A DNA stretch of 64,000 nucleotides, from assembly GCA_005502445.1 (NCBI GenBank), contig SCPB01000007.1, positions 20,538 to 84,537 of the forward strand, written 5' to 3'. The DNA comes from Microbacteriaceae bacterium X2B (GTDB taxonomy: Bacteria > Actinomycetota > Actinomycetes > Actinomycetales > Microbacteriaceae). Made by a program: the position numbers and the translations under genes. Numbering within the stretch: the first letter of the stretch is position 1; every line of letters begins with the position of its first letter. The notes below the pieces were generated by a model that made no database searches, was not told the origin of the DNA, and saw only the letters and a program-made list of their open reading frames with translations. Below are positions 33,300 through 42,110 of the stretch, in pieces.

Positions 33300-35491
33300 C
33301 GCGGGCCGCTTGTTCGTCGGCGGGTCGAGATGGTGGTCATGACGACATTCTGCATGTCGGCGAGCGCGCGGCCGGTGCTGTCGCGGTGCCGGCGCTGCCA
33401 TTCGCCGTCGGGCTGCAGCTGCCACGCGCTCGTCGACTCGCTCATCGACAGCTCGAAGAGCGCCTCGACCTGGGCGAGGTGCTGGGGCTCGGTGAGGCGC
33501 ACGAGCACTTCGATGCGCCGGTCGAGGTTGCGGTGCATCATGTCGGCGCTGCCGATGTGCACCTGCGGGTCGCCGCCGTTGCGGAAGCAGAAGATGCGCG
33601 AATGCTCGAGGTATCGCCCGAGCACGCTGCGCACGCGGATGTTCTCGCTCAGGCCCTCGCGCCCGGGCACGAGGGCGCAGATGCCGCGCACGACGATGTC
33701 GACGGGAACCCCCGCGGCGCTCGCCCGGTACAGGGCGTCGATGATGGCCTCGTCGACGAGCGAGTTGACCTTGATCCGGATGCCCGACTCGCGCCCCTCC
33801 TTGGCGGCGCGGATCTCGCCGCTGATGCCGCGCAGCAGGCCGCGCCGCAGGTAGCGCGGCGCGACGAGCAGGCGCTTGTACTTCTTCTCGATGGCGTAGC
33901 CCGAGAGTTCGTTGAACAGTCTCGTGAGGTCTTTGCCGACCTGCTGGTCGGCGGTGAAGAGCCCGAGGTCTTCGTAGATGCGGCTGGTCTTGGGGTTGTA
34001 GTTGCCCGTGCCGACGTGCGAGTAGTACTTCAGCTCGCCGTTCTTCTCCTGACGCACGACGAGCGCGAGCTTGCAGTGCGTCTTGAGCCCGACGAGACCG
34101 TAGACGACGTGCACGCCGGCCTTCTCGAGCTTGCGCGCCCACTCGATGTTGTTCTGCTCGTCGAAACGCGCCTTGATCTCGACGAGCGCGAGTACGGCCT
34201 TGCCTGCTTCGGCGGCGTCGATGAGCGCCTCGACGATGGGGCTGTCACCGCTCGTGCGATAGAGCGTCTGCTTGATCGCGAGCACGTCGGGGTCGTGAGC
34301 GGCCTGCTCGAGGAAGGCCTGCACGCTCGTCGCGAACGACTCGTAGGGGTGGTGCACGAGCACGTCGCCGCGGCCGATCGCGCGGAACAGATCGGGTGTG
34401 CCGTTGGGCTCGCTCGGCTGCAGCTGCGCCGAGGTCACCGGCACGTGCTTGGGGTACTTCAGGTTCGGTCGATCGAGCTTCGAGATCTCGAAGAGCCCGC
34501 CGAGGTCGAGCGGTGCGGGCAGCCGGTAGACCTCCTGCTCGGTGATGCCGAGCTCGCGCACGAGGAGGCCGAGGGTCACCGGGTCCATGTCGTCGGTGAT
34601 CTCGAGGCGGATCGGCGGACCGAACCGTCGCCGCAGCAGCTCGCGCTCGAGCGCCTGGATGAGGTTCTCGGTCTCGTCCTCGTCGACCTCGACGTCTTCG
34701 TTGCGGGTGACCCGGAACTCGTGGTGCTCGAGGATCTCCATGCCGGGGAACAGCTCGCCGAGGTGATTCGAGATGAGGTCTTCGAGGGTCAGGAACCGCA
34801 CGCGGCCCGAGCCGTCGTCGGGCAGCGGCACGAAGCGCGGCAGCACCTGTGGCACCTTCAACCGCGCGAACTCGACCTTGCCGCTCTGCGGGTTGCGCAC
34901 GCGCACCGAGAGGTTGAGCGACAGCCCGGAGATGTACGGGAAGGGGTGGGCCGGGTCGACGGCGAGCGGCATGAGCACGGGGAAGATCTGCCGCGAGAAG
35001 GTCTGATCGACCTGAGCGCGGTCCTCCTCGTCGAGGTCGGCCCACGACTCGATGTGGATGCCGGCGTCGTCGAGCTCGGGCTTGACCAGATCGTCGAAGG
35101 CGATCGCATGCCGGTGCTGCAGGTCGAGAGCGACGCGATTGATGTCGGCCAGGACATCCCCCGGGGCCCGCCCGGTGTTCGTCGGCACCGCGAGGCCCGT
35201 CACGATGCGGCGCTTGAGGCCGGCGACGCGCACCATGAAGAACTCGTCGAGGTTCGAGGCGAAGATGGCGAGGAAGTTCACGCGCTCCAGCAGCGGCACC
35301 GCCGGATCTTCGGCGAGCTCGAGCACGCGCTGATTGAAACGCAGCCAGCTGAGCTCGCGGTCGAGGTAGCGATCGGCAGGGAGGCTGCCGTCGTCGACGC
35401 TCGTCGTCTCATCCCAGTCGTCGAGGAAGTCGCCTCCGACGCCCCCGTCGACCTGGTAGCTCGAATCGGTGCGGTACTCCTCGTCCTGCAT
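33296..35491 (-). CDS. ppk: Polyphosphate kinase 1
   Basis: The 731-residue enzyme makes polyphosphate from ATP. It contains the four PPK1 domains: [20 protein letters not shown] at the N-terminus, [34 protein letters not shown] with the autophosphorylated histidine, and [19 protein letters not shown] in the last phospholipase-D-like domain. The ATG at 35491 lies 6 nt after CAGAAT (35503-35498), suggesting a leaderless mRNA; GTG at 35497 is an alternative start that adds two residues. It forms a two-gene operon with mutT1. Confidence 0.95.
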   Translation of the reverse strand: MQDEEYRTDSSYQVDGGVGGDFLDDWDETTSVDDGSLPADRYLDRELSWLRFNQRVLELAEDPAVPLLERVNFLAIFASNLDEFFMVRVAGLKRRIVTGLAVPTNTGRAPGDVLADINRVALDLQHRHAIAFDDLVKPELDDAGIHIESWADLDEEDRAQVDQTFSRQIFPVLMPLAVDPAHPFPYISGLSLNLSVRVRNPQSGKVEFARLKVPQVLPRFVPLPDDGSGRVRFLTLEDLISNHLGELFPGMEILEHHEFRVTRNEDVEVDEDETENLIQALERELLRRRFGPPIRLEITDDMDPVTLGLLVRELGITEQEVYRLPAPLDLGGLFEISKLDRPNLKYPKHVPVTSAQLQPSEPNGTPDLFRAIGRGDVLVHHPYESFATSVQAFLEQAAHDPDVLAIKQTLYRTSGDSPIVEALIDAAEAGKAVLALVEIKARFDEQNNIEWARKLEKAGVHVVYGLVGLKTHCKLALVVRQEKNGELKYYSHVGTGNYNPKTSRIYEDLGLFTADQQVGKDLTRLFNELSGYAIEKKYKRLLVAPRYLRRGLLRGISGEIRAAKEGRESGIRIKVNSLVDEAIIDALYRASAAGVPVDIVVRGICALVPGREGLSENIRVRSVLGRYLEHSRIFCFRNGGDPQVHIGSADMMHRNLDRRIEVLVRLTEPQHLAQVEALFELSMSESTSAWQLQPDGEWQRRHRDSTGRALADMQNVVMTTISTRRRTSGPR

Positions 35492-35563
35492 CCGCACATT
35501 CTGGCATCGGCGGGTCGCCGGCGCGCCAGAGTTCGATGAACGATTCGGGATGCCCTCCGCCGG

Positions 35564-36280
35564 TCAGGCGGACGCCGTCGGTCGCGCGGCAGGGGCGAGC
35601 GCGGCTGCCGCGGCGACGGCGACCGCCGCTCCGACCAGCTGCGCGGCGATGAACGGGGCGACGCTCGCCGGCTCGATGCCCGCGAACGTGTCGCTCGCCA
35701 TGCGCCCGATGGTGATCGCGGGGTTGGCGAAGCTCGTCGAGCTCGTGAAGAAGTACGCGGCACCGATGTGCGCCGCGACCGCGGGCGCGATGAGGGCGTC
35801 GCGGCCGTGGCGCTGCAGGAGCAGGATGACCGCCACGAGCCCCGCGGTCGCGACGACCTCGGCGAGCAGCGTCGCGGGCTCGGCGCGCGCGGTGGTGCTG
35901 ACGGCCACGGCCGGCAGCGCGAACATGAGGTTGGCGATCACCGCGCCGACGAGGCAGCCGACGATCTGGGCGACGACGTAGACGCCCGCCTCGCGAGGGC
36001 CGCTGCGGCGCAGAGCGAGCATGACGAGCGTGACGGCCGGGTTGAGGTGGGCGCCGCTCACGGGGCCGAGGGCGGTGATGAGAACGGCGAGGCCGAAGAC
36101 CGTCGCCAGGGCGTTGATGACGAGCTGCACGCCGACGTCGTCGCTCAGCCGGGTCGCCATGACGCCCGAGCCGATGACGATCGCCGCGAGGGCGGCGCTG
36201 CCGATCGCCTCCGCGCTCGCGCGCCGCAGCAGCTCGCGCTGCGTCGAGGGGCGGACGGCGAACGGGGCAGGGGCGGTCAT
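35564..36280 (-). CDS. MIP-family channel (aquaglyceroporin-like) of the arsenic module
   Basis: The 238-residue protein has six membrane segments and two pore loops: SGAHLNPAVTLVML and SSTSFANPAITIGR, both with intact NPA. Next to ArsR and ArsC genes, such channels (AqpS type) let arsenite made by ArsC leave the cell down its gradient, replacing an ArsB pump. The gene is divergent from the arsR-arsC fusion with only 35 bp between them, holding a shared operator candidate. The ATG at 36280 is chosen; GTG at 36286 adds two residues. No arsB or acr3 gene is in the window. Confidence 0.85.
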   Translation of the reverse strand: MTAPAPFAVRPSTQRELLRRASAEAIGSAALAAIVIGSGVMATRLSDDVGVQLVINALATVFGLAVLITALGPVSGAHLNPAVTLVMLALRRSGPREAGVYVVAQIVGCLVGAVIANLMFALPAVAVSTTARAEPATLLAEVVATAGLVAVILLLQRHGRDALIAPAVAAHIGAAYFFTSSTSFANPAITIGRMASDTFAGIEPASVAPFIAAQLVGAAVAVAAAAALAPAARPTASA

Positions 36281-36301
36281 GGACACAGCCTAGAGGAACG
36301 G

Positions 36302-36317
36302 ATAGATTGTGGTCTAT
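36302..36317. promoter_or_regulatory. ars operator candidate ATAGA-N6-TCTAT at the arsR-arsC promoter
   Basis: The 16-bp element overlaps the -10 box TAGATT (36303-36308) and the start codon (36316) of the arsR-arsC fusion, and lies within 25 bp of the channel gene start. The same ATAGA-N6-TCTAT with identical spacing occurs at 37246-37261 before the second arsC. ArsR proteins bind such short AT-rich inverted repeats and leave on binding arsenite. Confidence 0.65.
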
Positions 36318-37209
36318 GAGTGAGGGGAGCGCTGCCGATCGATCGCTTCGTGCGCTCGCCGACCCGACGCGCGCGGCGATCCTCCGCCGCTTGCTCGCCG
36401 CCCCCGACGGTCGCGCGACCGTCGGCGCGCTCGCCGCCGAGCTCGAGCTGCGGCAGCCGACGGTCTCGCACCACATGAAGCTCCTGCGCGAAATCGGGCT
36501 CGTCGACGGCGACGCCGAAGGGCGCCGCGTCTGGTACTCGGTCTCGGCCGGCGAGCGCGAGCGCGTCGCCGAGATCCTCGACGCGCACCCGGTCGCGCGC
36601 ATGACCGGCCATGTGCTGCAGCGCATCATCGCCGACCTCTCGACGCGGTTCGCCGGCACCTTCTCGCCCGGCACGATCGAGCGCTACGTGCTCGAGAGCT
36701 ACGACCTGCTCGCGGACGGCGCGACCATCACGCGCTACCTGCCCTCGCTCACCGCGCGATTCGCGGCAGACCGGCTCTCCGCTCTCGCGGCGATCGAGCG
36801 CCCCGCGGGTCACGACGGCGTTCCGGAGGTGCTCTTCGTGTGCGTGCAGAACGCGGGCCGCTCGCAGCTGGCCGCGGCCATCCTGCGCCACCTCGCGGGC
36901 GACCGCGTACATGTGCGCACGGCCGGATCCGCACCCGCCGACGCCGTGCGCACCTCGGTCGTCGCGGCGCTCGACGAGATCGGCGTGCCCCTCGGCGGCG
37001 AGTTCCCGAAGCCGCTGACCGACGAGGTCGTCCGCGCCGCCGATGTCGTCGTCACGATGGGCTGCGGCGACGCCTGCCCGATCTACCCGGGCCGGCGCTA
37101 TCTCGACTGGCCTGTCGAGGATCCGGTGGGGCTGCCGATCGAGCAGGTGCGGCGCATCCGCGACGACATCGACACCCGGGTGCGCGATCTGCTCGGCTCG
37201 CTGTCGTGA
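36316..37209 (+). CDS. ArsR repressor - helical domain - ArsC arsenate reductase fusion
   Basis: The 297-residue protein joins three parts. Residues about 1-90 are an ArsR winged helix (ALADPTRAAILRRLLAA, LRQPTVSHHMKLLREIG). Residues about 95-160 are a three-helix domain (MTGHVLQRIIADLSTRFAG onward) known from some actinobacterial arsenate reductases. Residues about 172-297 are a low-molecular-weight phosphatase-type ArsC with the loop VCVQNAGRSQ (Cys-x5-Arg). It should both repress the ars genes and reduce arsenate. TAGATT ends 7 nt before the ATG, indicating a leaderless mRNA. The repressor lacks an obvious CxCxxC arsenite site in the helix, so its sensor cysteines are unclear. Confidence 0.88.
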   Translation: MSEGSAADRSLRALADPTRAAILRRLLAAPDGRATVGALAAELELRQPTVSHHMKLLREIGLVDGDAEGRRVWYSVSAGERERVAEILDAHPVARMTGHVLQRIIADLSTRFAGTFSPGTIERYVLESYDLLADGATITRYLPSLTARFAADRLSALAAIERPAGHDGVPEVLFVCVQNAGRSQLAAAILRHLAGDRVHVRTAGSAPADAVRTSVVAALDEIGVPLGGEFPKPLTDEVVRAADVVVTMGCGDACPIYPGRRYLDWPVEDPVGLPIEQVRRIRDDIDTRVRDLLGSLS

Positions 37210-37245
37210 ACCGTCGGTGAACTCTCTTCAGCGACTGGAAATAAT

Positions 37246-37261
37246 ATAGACGGATGTCTAT
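37246..37261. promoter_or_regulatory. ars operator candidate ATAGA-N6-TCTAT before the second arsC
   Basis: ATAGAC-GGAT-GTCTAT is a perfect 6-bp-arm inverted repeat overlapping a TATAGA -10 box (37245-37250). It matches the site at 36302-36317 in both arms and spacing, which makes a common repressor likely. The second arsC therefore has its own regulated promoter. Confidence 0.65.
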
Positions 37262-37271
37262 GCTTGCGTGC

Positions 37272-37682
37272 ATGAGCGAGAACAGCATCCCCACCGTCCT
37301 CTTCGTCTGCGTGCACAACGCGGGCCGGTCGCAGATGGCGGCCGGCTACCTGCAGCACCTCGCGGGCGACCGCGTGCAGGTGCTCTCGGCCGGCTCGGCG
37401 CCGAAGGACGAGATCAACCCCGTCGCGATCGCTGCGATGGCCGAGGAGGGCATCGACATCGCCGACAACGTGCCCAAGGTGCTCACGACCGAGGCCGTGC
37501 GCGAGAGCGACGTCGTCATCACGATGGGCTGCGGCGACGTGTGCCCGGTCTTCCCCGGCAAGCGCTACGAAGACTGGCAGCTCGACGACCCGGCCGGCCA
37601 GGGTATCGAGGCCGTGCGGCCGATCCGCGACGAGATCAAGCGACGTATCGAGGGGCTCCTCGGCGAGCTGCTGCCCGCCTGA
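37272..37682 (+). CDS. arsC: Arsenate reductase ArsC (low-molecular-weight phosphatase type)
   Basis: The 136-residue enzyme has the P-loop LFVCVHNAGRSQMAAGYL and VVITMGCGDVCPVFPG followed by RYEDWQLDDPAGQ with the general-acid Asp. This form matches the mycothiol/mycoredoxin-linked arsenate reductases of corynebacteria rather than the three-cysteine thioredoxin type. It reduces arsenate to arsenite. In-frame starts exist at 37254, 37260 and 37272; the last matches the family start. The stop codon lies inside the first copy of a 14-bp tandem repeat. Confidence 0.88.
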   Translation: MSENSIPTVLFVCVHNAGRSQMAAGYLQHLAGDRVQVLSAGSAPKDEINPVAIAAMAEEGIDIADNVPKVLTTEAVRESDVVITMGCGDVCPVFPGKRYEDWQLDDPAGQGIEAVRPIRDEIKRRIEGLLGELLPA

Positions 37683-37725
37683 GGCTGCCCGCCTGAAGCT
37701 GCCCGCCTGAGGCTGCCCGCCCGAC
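37670..37725. repeat. Four tandem copies of a 14-bp unit spanning the arsC stop codon
   Basis: The unit GCTGCCCGCCTGAG is repeated at 37670, 37684, 37698 and 37712 with one or two changes in copies 2 and 4. The first copy contains the arsC stop (37680-37682). The unit length is not a multiple of three, so the array probably arose by slippage duplication of the gene end and does not extend the protein. Confidence 0.85.
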
Positions 37726-37783
37726 GGCCGAACCGCGGCCTGCCCGGCGGCCGGGCTCGCCGATCCCCGCGCCCCGCGCTCGC

Positions 37784-37826
37784 TTCACACGCTTTCGCGT
37801 ATTTCGCACGCATTCAGTCGTGTGAA
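37784..37826. repeat. Inverted repeat TTCACACG-N27-CGTGTGAA between arsC and glnR
   Basis: Perfect 8-bp arms lie at 37784-37791 and 37819-37826. Further CGCGTATTTCGCACG-like sequence lies between. The 262-bp region between the convergent arsC and glnR genes otherwise holds only the tandem repeat and GC-rich sequence. The element may be a bidirectional terminator stem or a protein site; it has no T-run. Confidence 0.35.
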
Positions 37827-37944
37827 ACCCACCGAAGTGTGTGAGTTGACGCCGGTACGACCAGGGCGCCCGCGGGGGCGCCGATGCGCGGCCCGACGCG
37901 CCGGCGACAGCTCGCCCGCACGACGCGAGCGCGGCGCGCGGCCG

Positions 37945-38625
37945 CTAGGCCTCGACCCGCCGGCCCTCGTCCTCGTGCAGGGTGAAGCGGTAGCCGACGT
38001 TGCGCACGGTGCCGATGAGCGACTCCATGTCGCCGAGCTTCGCGCGCAGTCGCCGCACGTGCACGTCGACCGTGCGGGTGCCGCCGAAGTAGTCGTAGCC
38101 CCACACCTCGCTCAGCAGCTGCTCGCGCGTGAACACCCGGCTCGGGTGCGCGGCGAGGAATCGCAGCAGCTCGAACTCCTTGAACGTCAGATCGAGCGTG
38201 CGCCCGTGCACCTTGGCCGAATAGCTCGCCTCGTCGATCACGACGCCCGAGGCCTTGATCATCTGCGAGCCGGAGTCTCGCGACTGGCGGCCGATCGCGA
38301 TCCGCAGCCGGGCATCCACCTCGGCCGGTCCGGCGGTCTCGAGGATCACGTCGTCGATGCCCCACTCGGCGGTGACCGCCGTGAGCCCGCCCTCGGTGAT
38401 GACGAGCAGCAGCGGCGAGCCCGCACCGGTCGCCGTGAGGATCTTGCACAGCCCCTTCGCGGCGGCGAGGTCGCCGCGCCCGTCGACGATGATCGCGTCC
38501 GCCGAGGGCGCACCGACGAGAGCCGCCGGCTCCGCGGGGATCACGCGGACCCGGTGGCTGAGCAGTCCTAGCGCGGGCAGAACGTCGCTGTTCACCTGCG
38601 AGGTCAGGATCAACAGCTGAGCCAC
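37945..38625 (-). CDS. glnR: GlnR-type OmpR-family response regulator
   Basis: The 226-residue protein opens with [20 protein letters not shown], close to actinobacterial GlnR. Residues 1-110 are an atypical receiver ([24 protein letters not shown]-like ITEGGLTAV) lacking the acidic pair of a normal phosphorylation pocket. Residues about 130-220 are a winged helix ([38 protein letters not shown]). GlnR controls nitrogen assimilation and often sugar transport in actinobacteria. Translation starts at GTG 38625. No partner kinase is adjacent, as usual for GlnR. Confidence 0.88.
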   Translation of the reverse strand: MAQLLILTSQVNSDVLPALGLLSHRVRVIPAEPAALVGAPSADAIIVDGRGDLAAAKGLCKILTATGAGSPLLLVITEGGLTAVTAEWGIDDVILETAGPAEVDARLRIAIGRQSRDSGSQMIKASGVVIDEASYSAKVHGRTLDLTFKEFELLRFLAAHPSRVFTREQLLSEVWGYDYFGGTRTVDVHVRRLRAKLGDMESLIGTVRNVGYRFTLHEDEGRRVEA

Positions 38626-38674
38626 ACGTCCTCCAGGGGTCGGGCACAGTCTACAAGCGCCCTAGCATGGGGGG

Positions 38675-38932
38675 ATGCGTCGGACACTCGCGACCGCGAC
38701 GCCCGTCTGGGCGGCCGTCATCGCGGGGCTCGCGATCCTCCTGCTCGTCGGGCGCCCCGCCGTCTGGCTGCCGTCGATCCCCGTCATCGGGGCGGGGGCG
38801 ATGCTGCTCACCTTCGTCATCCAGGTGAGCCTGCAGTCGAAGGACGGTCTCGTGCACCGCATGCTCGTGAGCGTGAGCGGGATCGTGCTCCTGCTCGCCG
38901 CGGCGTCGATCGTCATCCTGCTGGTGCTCTGA
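38675..38932 (+). CDS. Small membrane protein, unknown function
   Basis: The 85-residue protein has three hydrophobic segments (about residues 11-28, 32-52 and 63-85) and no catalytic motif. The loop SLQSKDGLVHRM separates the last two. TAGCAT (38663-38668) ends 6 nt before the ATG, a leaderless layout. It is divergent from glnR and upstream of the nitrobindin-like gene. Confidence 0.65.
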   Translation: MRRTLATATPVWAAVIAGLAILLLVGRPAVWLPSIPVIGAGAMLLTFVIQVSLQSKDGLVHRMLVSVSGIVLLLAAASIVILLVL

Positions 38933-38984
38933 TTCCCGCCGCGCTGAGCCGGAACCCAGCCGACCCCGGCGTAGACTTGCGCTC

Positions 38985-39095
38985 ATGCTGCTCGCGCTTG
39001 AGATCTTCTTCCTCGGCCTCCTCGCCCTCGCGTCGCTCTCGATCGCGGGCGTCTCGATCGTCGTGCTGCGCAACCTCTACCGCGGCCAGCGCTGA
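38985..39095 (+). CDS. 36-residue single-pass membrane microprotein
   Basis: The frame encodes one hydrophobic helix (LALEIFFLGLLALASLSIAG onward) with a basic end RNLYRGQR. TAGACT (38972-38977) ends 7 nt before the ATG, the same leaderless layout as other genes here, which supports that it is real. It ends 13 bp before the nitrobindin-like gene and is probably co-transcribed. No family is recognised. Confidence 0.6.
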   Translation: MLLALEIFFLGLLALASLSIAGVSIVVLRNLYRGQR

Positions 39096-39108
39096 CCCGG
39101 GCGGCATC

Positions 39109-39705
39109 GTGTTCACCTTCGACACGAGCCTCGCCGCCGAGCTCGCTCCGCTCTCGTGGCTCATCGGGGTCTGGGAGGGCACAGGGGTGGTGCACTACGA
39201 CGACGCCGGCACGGTGCGCGAGCACGAGTTCGGCCAGCGCGTGAGCTTCAGCCACGACGGCCTGCACTACCTCAACTACTCCTCGTCGACCTGGCTGCTC
39301 GACGAGCGGCTCACGCCCCTCAACGCCGAAGCCGGCTACTGGCGCCTGCACCGGCCCTCCCAGCCGGGCGATCCCGGGCCCGGGATGCTCCCCGGCGTCG
39401 GCGAGCGGCCGTACGACACCGCGGAGTCGGTCGAGTCGCTGCGCACGCCGCACGGCGACTTCGAGATCGAGGTCGCGGTCATCCACCCCGGCGGCGTGAG
39501 CGAGCTCTACCTCGGCACCGTGAGCGGGCCCCGCATCGACCTGCAGACCGACGCCGTCATGCGCTCCGCGAGCGCCAAGGAGTACGCGGCCGCGACCCGC
39601 CTCTACGGCCTCGTCGACGGCCGCCTGCTGTGGGCCTGGGACATCGCCGCGCTCGGCAACGACCTGCGCACCCACGCCTCGGGAACCCTGAGCCGTGTCG
39701 ACTGA
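39109..39705 (+). CDS. Nitrobindin/FABP-like heme-binding beta-barrel protein
   Basis: The 198-residue protein matches the THAP4/nitrobindin (formerly DUF1794) beta-barrel family. LSWLIGVWEGTGVV holds the family GxWxGxG motif near residue 20, GLHYLNYSSSTW follows, and the second half has repeated strands ending GNDLRTHASGTL with a conserved-type histidine. Actinobacterial members bind heme and isomerise peroxynitrite; that activity is by family only. The GTG at 39109 is the first start after the microprotein gene. It overlaps ygfZ by 11 bp. Confidence 0.82.
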   Translation: MFTFDTSLAAELAPLSWLIGVWEGTGVVHYDDAGTVREHEFGQRVSFSHDGLHYLNYSSSTWLLDERLTPLNAEAGYWRLHRPSQPGDPGPGMLPGVGERPYDTAESVESLRTPHGDFEIEVAVIHPGGVSELYLGTVSGPRIDLQTDAVMRSASAKEYAAATRLYGLVDGRLLWAWDIAALGNDLRTHASGTLSRVD

Positions 39706-40837
39706 CTCGCCCTTCCTCTCCCTCCCCGGCGCGGTCGCCTCGGGCGGCTCCGTCGCGCACTACGGTGACCCGGTCGCCGAGCAGCGGATGCTCGCCGCGG
39801 GCCGCGCGATCGTCGACCTCGGCGACCACGGCGTCGTGACCGTCACGGGCGAGGACCGCTTGAGCTGGCTCGACTCGCTCACCTCGCAGTCGATCGCGCA
39901 GCTCGCACCGGGCGGCAGCGCCGAGACGCTGCTGCTCGACCCGCAGGGGCGGCTGGAGAACAGCATCCGCCTCATCGATGACGGGGCGACGGCGTGGCTG
40001 CTCGTCGACGGCGAGCAGGCAGGGCCGCTCGCCGCGTGGCTCGACCGCATGCGCTTCATGATGCGCGTCGAGGTCGCCGACGTCTCGGCCGAGTGGGCGA
40101 CGCTCGCGCAGCTGCAGCCCGCGGGCGCCGCGGTGCTCGTCGAGCCGGCCGCGCCGAGTGGCGTGCCGCTGATCTGGCGTGATCCCTGGGTCGAGGTGCA
40201 GACCGGCGGCTGGCAGTACTCGGCCGCCGAGCAGCACCCGGGCGGGGCCTTCCCGGCGGTGGAACTGCTCGTGGCGCGGGCGAACCTGCCGGCCGTGGTC
40301 GAGAGCGTGCGCGCGGGGTCGCCGCTCGTCGCCGGCGCGCTCGCCCTCGAGGCGCTGCGCATCGCCGCCTGGAGGCCGAACCGGCGCGACGCCGACGAGC
40401 GCACCATCCCGCACGAGCTCGACTGGCTGCGCTCGGCCGTGCACCTGTCGAAGGGCTGCTACCGCGGGCAAGAGACCGTGGCGAAGGTGCACAACCTCGG
40501 CCACCCGCCGCGCCGCCTCGTCATGCTGCACCTCGACGGCACGCTCTCGCTGCTCCCCGAGCCGGGGGCGCCCGTGCTGCACGGCGAGGCCGAGGTCGGG
40601 CACGTGACCGCGAGCGCGCGGCACCACGAGCTCGGGCCCATCGCGCTCGCGGTCGTCAAGCGCTCGCTCGACGTCGACGCCGAGCTCGCCGTGCCCGTCG
40701 ACCTGCCCGCCGCGGGCGGCCAGCCGACGGGCGAGACCGCGCTCATCGCCGCCGCGCAGGAGGTCGTCGTGCCGCCCGAGGCGGGCGCGACGGCCGGCGT
40801 GCCGCGCATCCCGCGCCTCGGCGCCGTCCGCCGCTAG
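39695..40837 (+). CDS. ygfZ: YgfZ/GcvT-like folate-binding protein
   Basis: The 380-residue protein carries the YgfZ signature KGCYRGQETVAK (near residue 254) and the GcvT-like fold, including VTVTGEDRLSWLDSLTSQ. YgfZ proteins use tetrahydrofolate and help to make or repair some iron-sulfur enzymes. Translation starts at GTG 39695 inside the end of the nitrobindin-like gene, so the two are coupled. The C-terminal 30 residues are Ala/Val/Pro-rich. Confidence 0.9.
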   Translation: MSTDSPFLSLPGAVASGGSVAHYGDPVAEQRMLAAGRAIVDLGDHGVVTVTGEDRLSWLDSLTSQSIAQLAPGGSAETLLLDPQGRLENSIRLIDDGATAWLLVDGEQAGPLAAWLDRMRFMMRVEVADVSAEWATLAQLQPAGAAVLVEPAAPSGVPLIWRDPWVEVQTGGWQYSAAEQHPGGAFPAVELLVARANLPAVVESVRAGSPLVAGALALEALRIAAWRPNRRDADERTIPHELDWLRSAVHLSKGCYRGQETVAKVHNLGHPPRRLVMLHLDGTLSLLPEPGAPVLHGEAEVGHVTASARHHELGPIALAVVKRSLDVDAELAVPVDLPAAGGQPTGETALIAAAQEVVVPPEAGATAGVPRIPRLGAVRR

Positions 40838-40883
40838 CGTCGAGCCGTGACGGTTCGCGCGCGCACGGGTTCGGAGGCGGCTC

Positions 40884-41993
40884 GTGGCTGAGTCGCGCGA
40901 CGCCCTCGCGCGGCTCGAGCGCCGCATCCGGCGCCGCATGGATGCCCGCATCGCCGCCCAGCGCGTGCTCCGTTCGCTGCCGGCCATCGTTCAGATCGTC
41001 GTCGCCGTCGTCTCGGCTTACGCCATCGCGGCGTTCCTGCTCGGGCACGAGTTGCCGCTGGTGGCGGTGACGGTGACGATCGCGGCGCTCGGGCTCTCGC
41101 GCGACGCGCGTCCGCGGCGCGTGCTCGAGACCGTCGTCGGCATCACGGTCGGCATCGCGGTCGCCGCCGTGCTCGTGCTGATGCTCGGGCAGGGGGTGTG
41201 GCAGATCGCGGTGATCCTCGCGCTGACCCTCGTCGTCGCGCGCGCGGTGTCTCCCTCGGCCGGGTTCGCGATCGCCGCCGCCGTGCAGTCGATGCTCGTC
41301 GCCGTGCTGCCGCCGCCCGAGGGCGGGGTGTTCGTCCGCGTGCTCGACGGCATCGTCGGGGCGGTCGTCGCGCTCGCGGTCACGGCACTCATCCCGCGCC
41401 TCGACGTGCTGCGCTCGCGAGGGGAGTCGCGCGCGCTCTTCTCGGTGCTCGAGCAGTCGCTCTCGGGGCTCGCCGAGGCGCTGCGCCGCGGAGACGAGCC
41501 CGCCGCCGACCTTGCCCTCGCGCGGAGTCGCCGCACTCAGCCGCTCATCGACGAGTGGACGCAGACCCTCGACTCGGCGCGCGCCGTCGTCGCCTACTCG
41601 CCCTGGCTCCGGAGGGGGCGCGTTCGGCTCGCCGCCGAGGCCGAGCAGCTCGCCGCCGCCGACCTCGTCACGCGCCACGTGCGGTCGATCGCGCGCCGTG
41701 TCGACATCCTCGTGCGCGACGGCCTCGAGAGGCCGGGCCTCGCCGGGCTCATCGACGAGACCGTCGTCGTCGTGCGGGCGCTCGGCCGCAGCGTCGACGA
41801 CCCCGCGGAGCGCGATCGCGCGCGACTGCTCGGCCTCGCGCTCGCGGGCGAGCTCGCCCCCGACCGCGTACCCGGGGCCGTGACGGTGCCCGACCAGGTG
41901 ATCGTCGTGCTGCTGCGCTCGCTCGTATTCGACGTGCTCGTCACCGTGGGCCTCACCCCCGACCAGGCCCGGCAGGCCCTCCCGCCGCTGTAG
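40884..41993 (+). CDS. FUSC-family membrane protein (aromatic acid exporter-like)
   Basis: The 369-residue protein has a basic N-terminus (ARLERRIRRRMDARIAAQ), five or six hydrophobic segments within residues 32-165, then a cytoplasmic helical domain of about 200 residues. This half-FUSC layout with VTVTIAALGLSRDARPRRVL resembles small aromatic-acid exporter-like proteins. The transported compound is unknown. GTG 40884 is the start. A long hairpin follows and converges with the methyltransferase gene. Confidence 0.78.
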   Translation: MAESRDALARLERRIRRRMDARIAAQRVLRSLPAIVQIVVAVVSAYAIAAFLLGHELPLVAVTVTIAALGLSRDARPRRVLETVVGITVGIAVAAVLVLMLGQGVWQIAVILALTLVVARAVSPSAGFAIAAAVQSMLVAVLPPPEGGVFVRVLDGIVGAVVALAVTALIPRLDVLRSRGESRALFSVLEQSLSGLAEALRRGDEPAADLALARSRRTQPLIDEWTQTLDSARAVVAYSPWLRRGRVRLAAEAEQLAAADLVTRHVRSIARRVDILVRDGLERPGLAGLIDETVVVVRALGRSVDDPAERDRARLLGLALAGELAPDRVPGAVTVPDQVIVVLLRSLVFDVLVTVGLTPDQARQALPPL

Positions 41994-42023
41994 CCCGCCC
42001 GCCCCGCAGAGCCGCACCGATGA

Positions 42024-42077
42024 GCCGGAAAGTTGCGCGTGCGCTCGAACCTTCGGGCACACTCGCAACGTTCCGGC
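42024..42077. terminator. Bidirectional hairpin between convergent genes
   Basis: The arms 42024-42037 and 42064-42077 pair with a single mismatch over 14 bp, and GTGC/GCAC and CGAA/TTCG pair inside. It lies between the stop codons of the FUSC-type gene (plus) and the methyltransferase gene (minus) and can serve both. Confidence 0.6.
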
Positions 42078-42110
42078 CCACGTGCGGCCGTGGATGCTTC
42101 GGCGGCTCGC

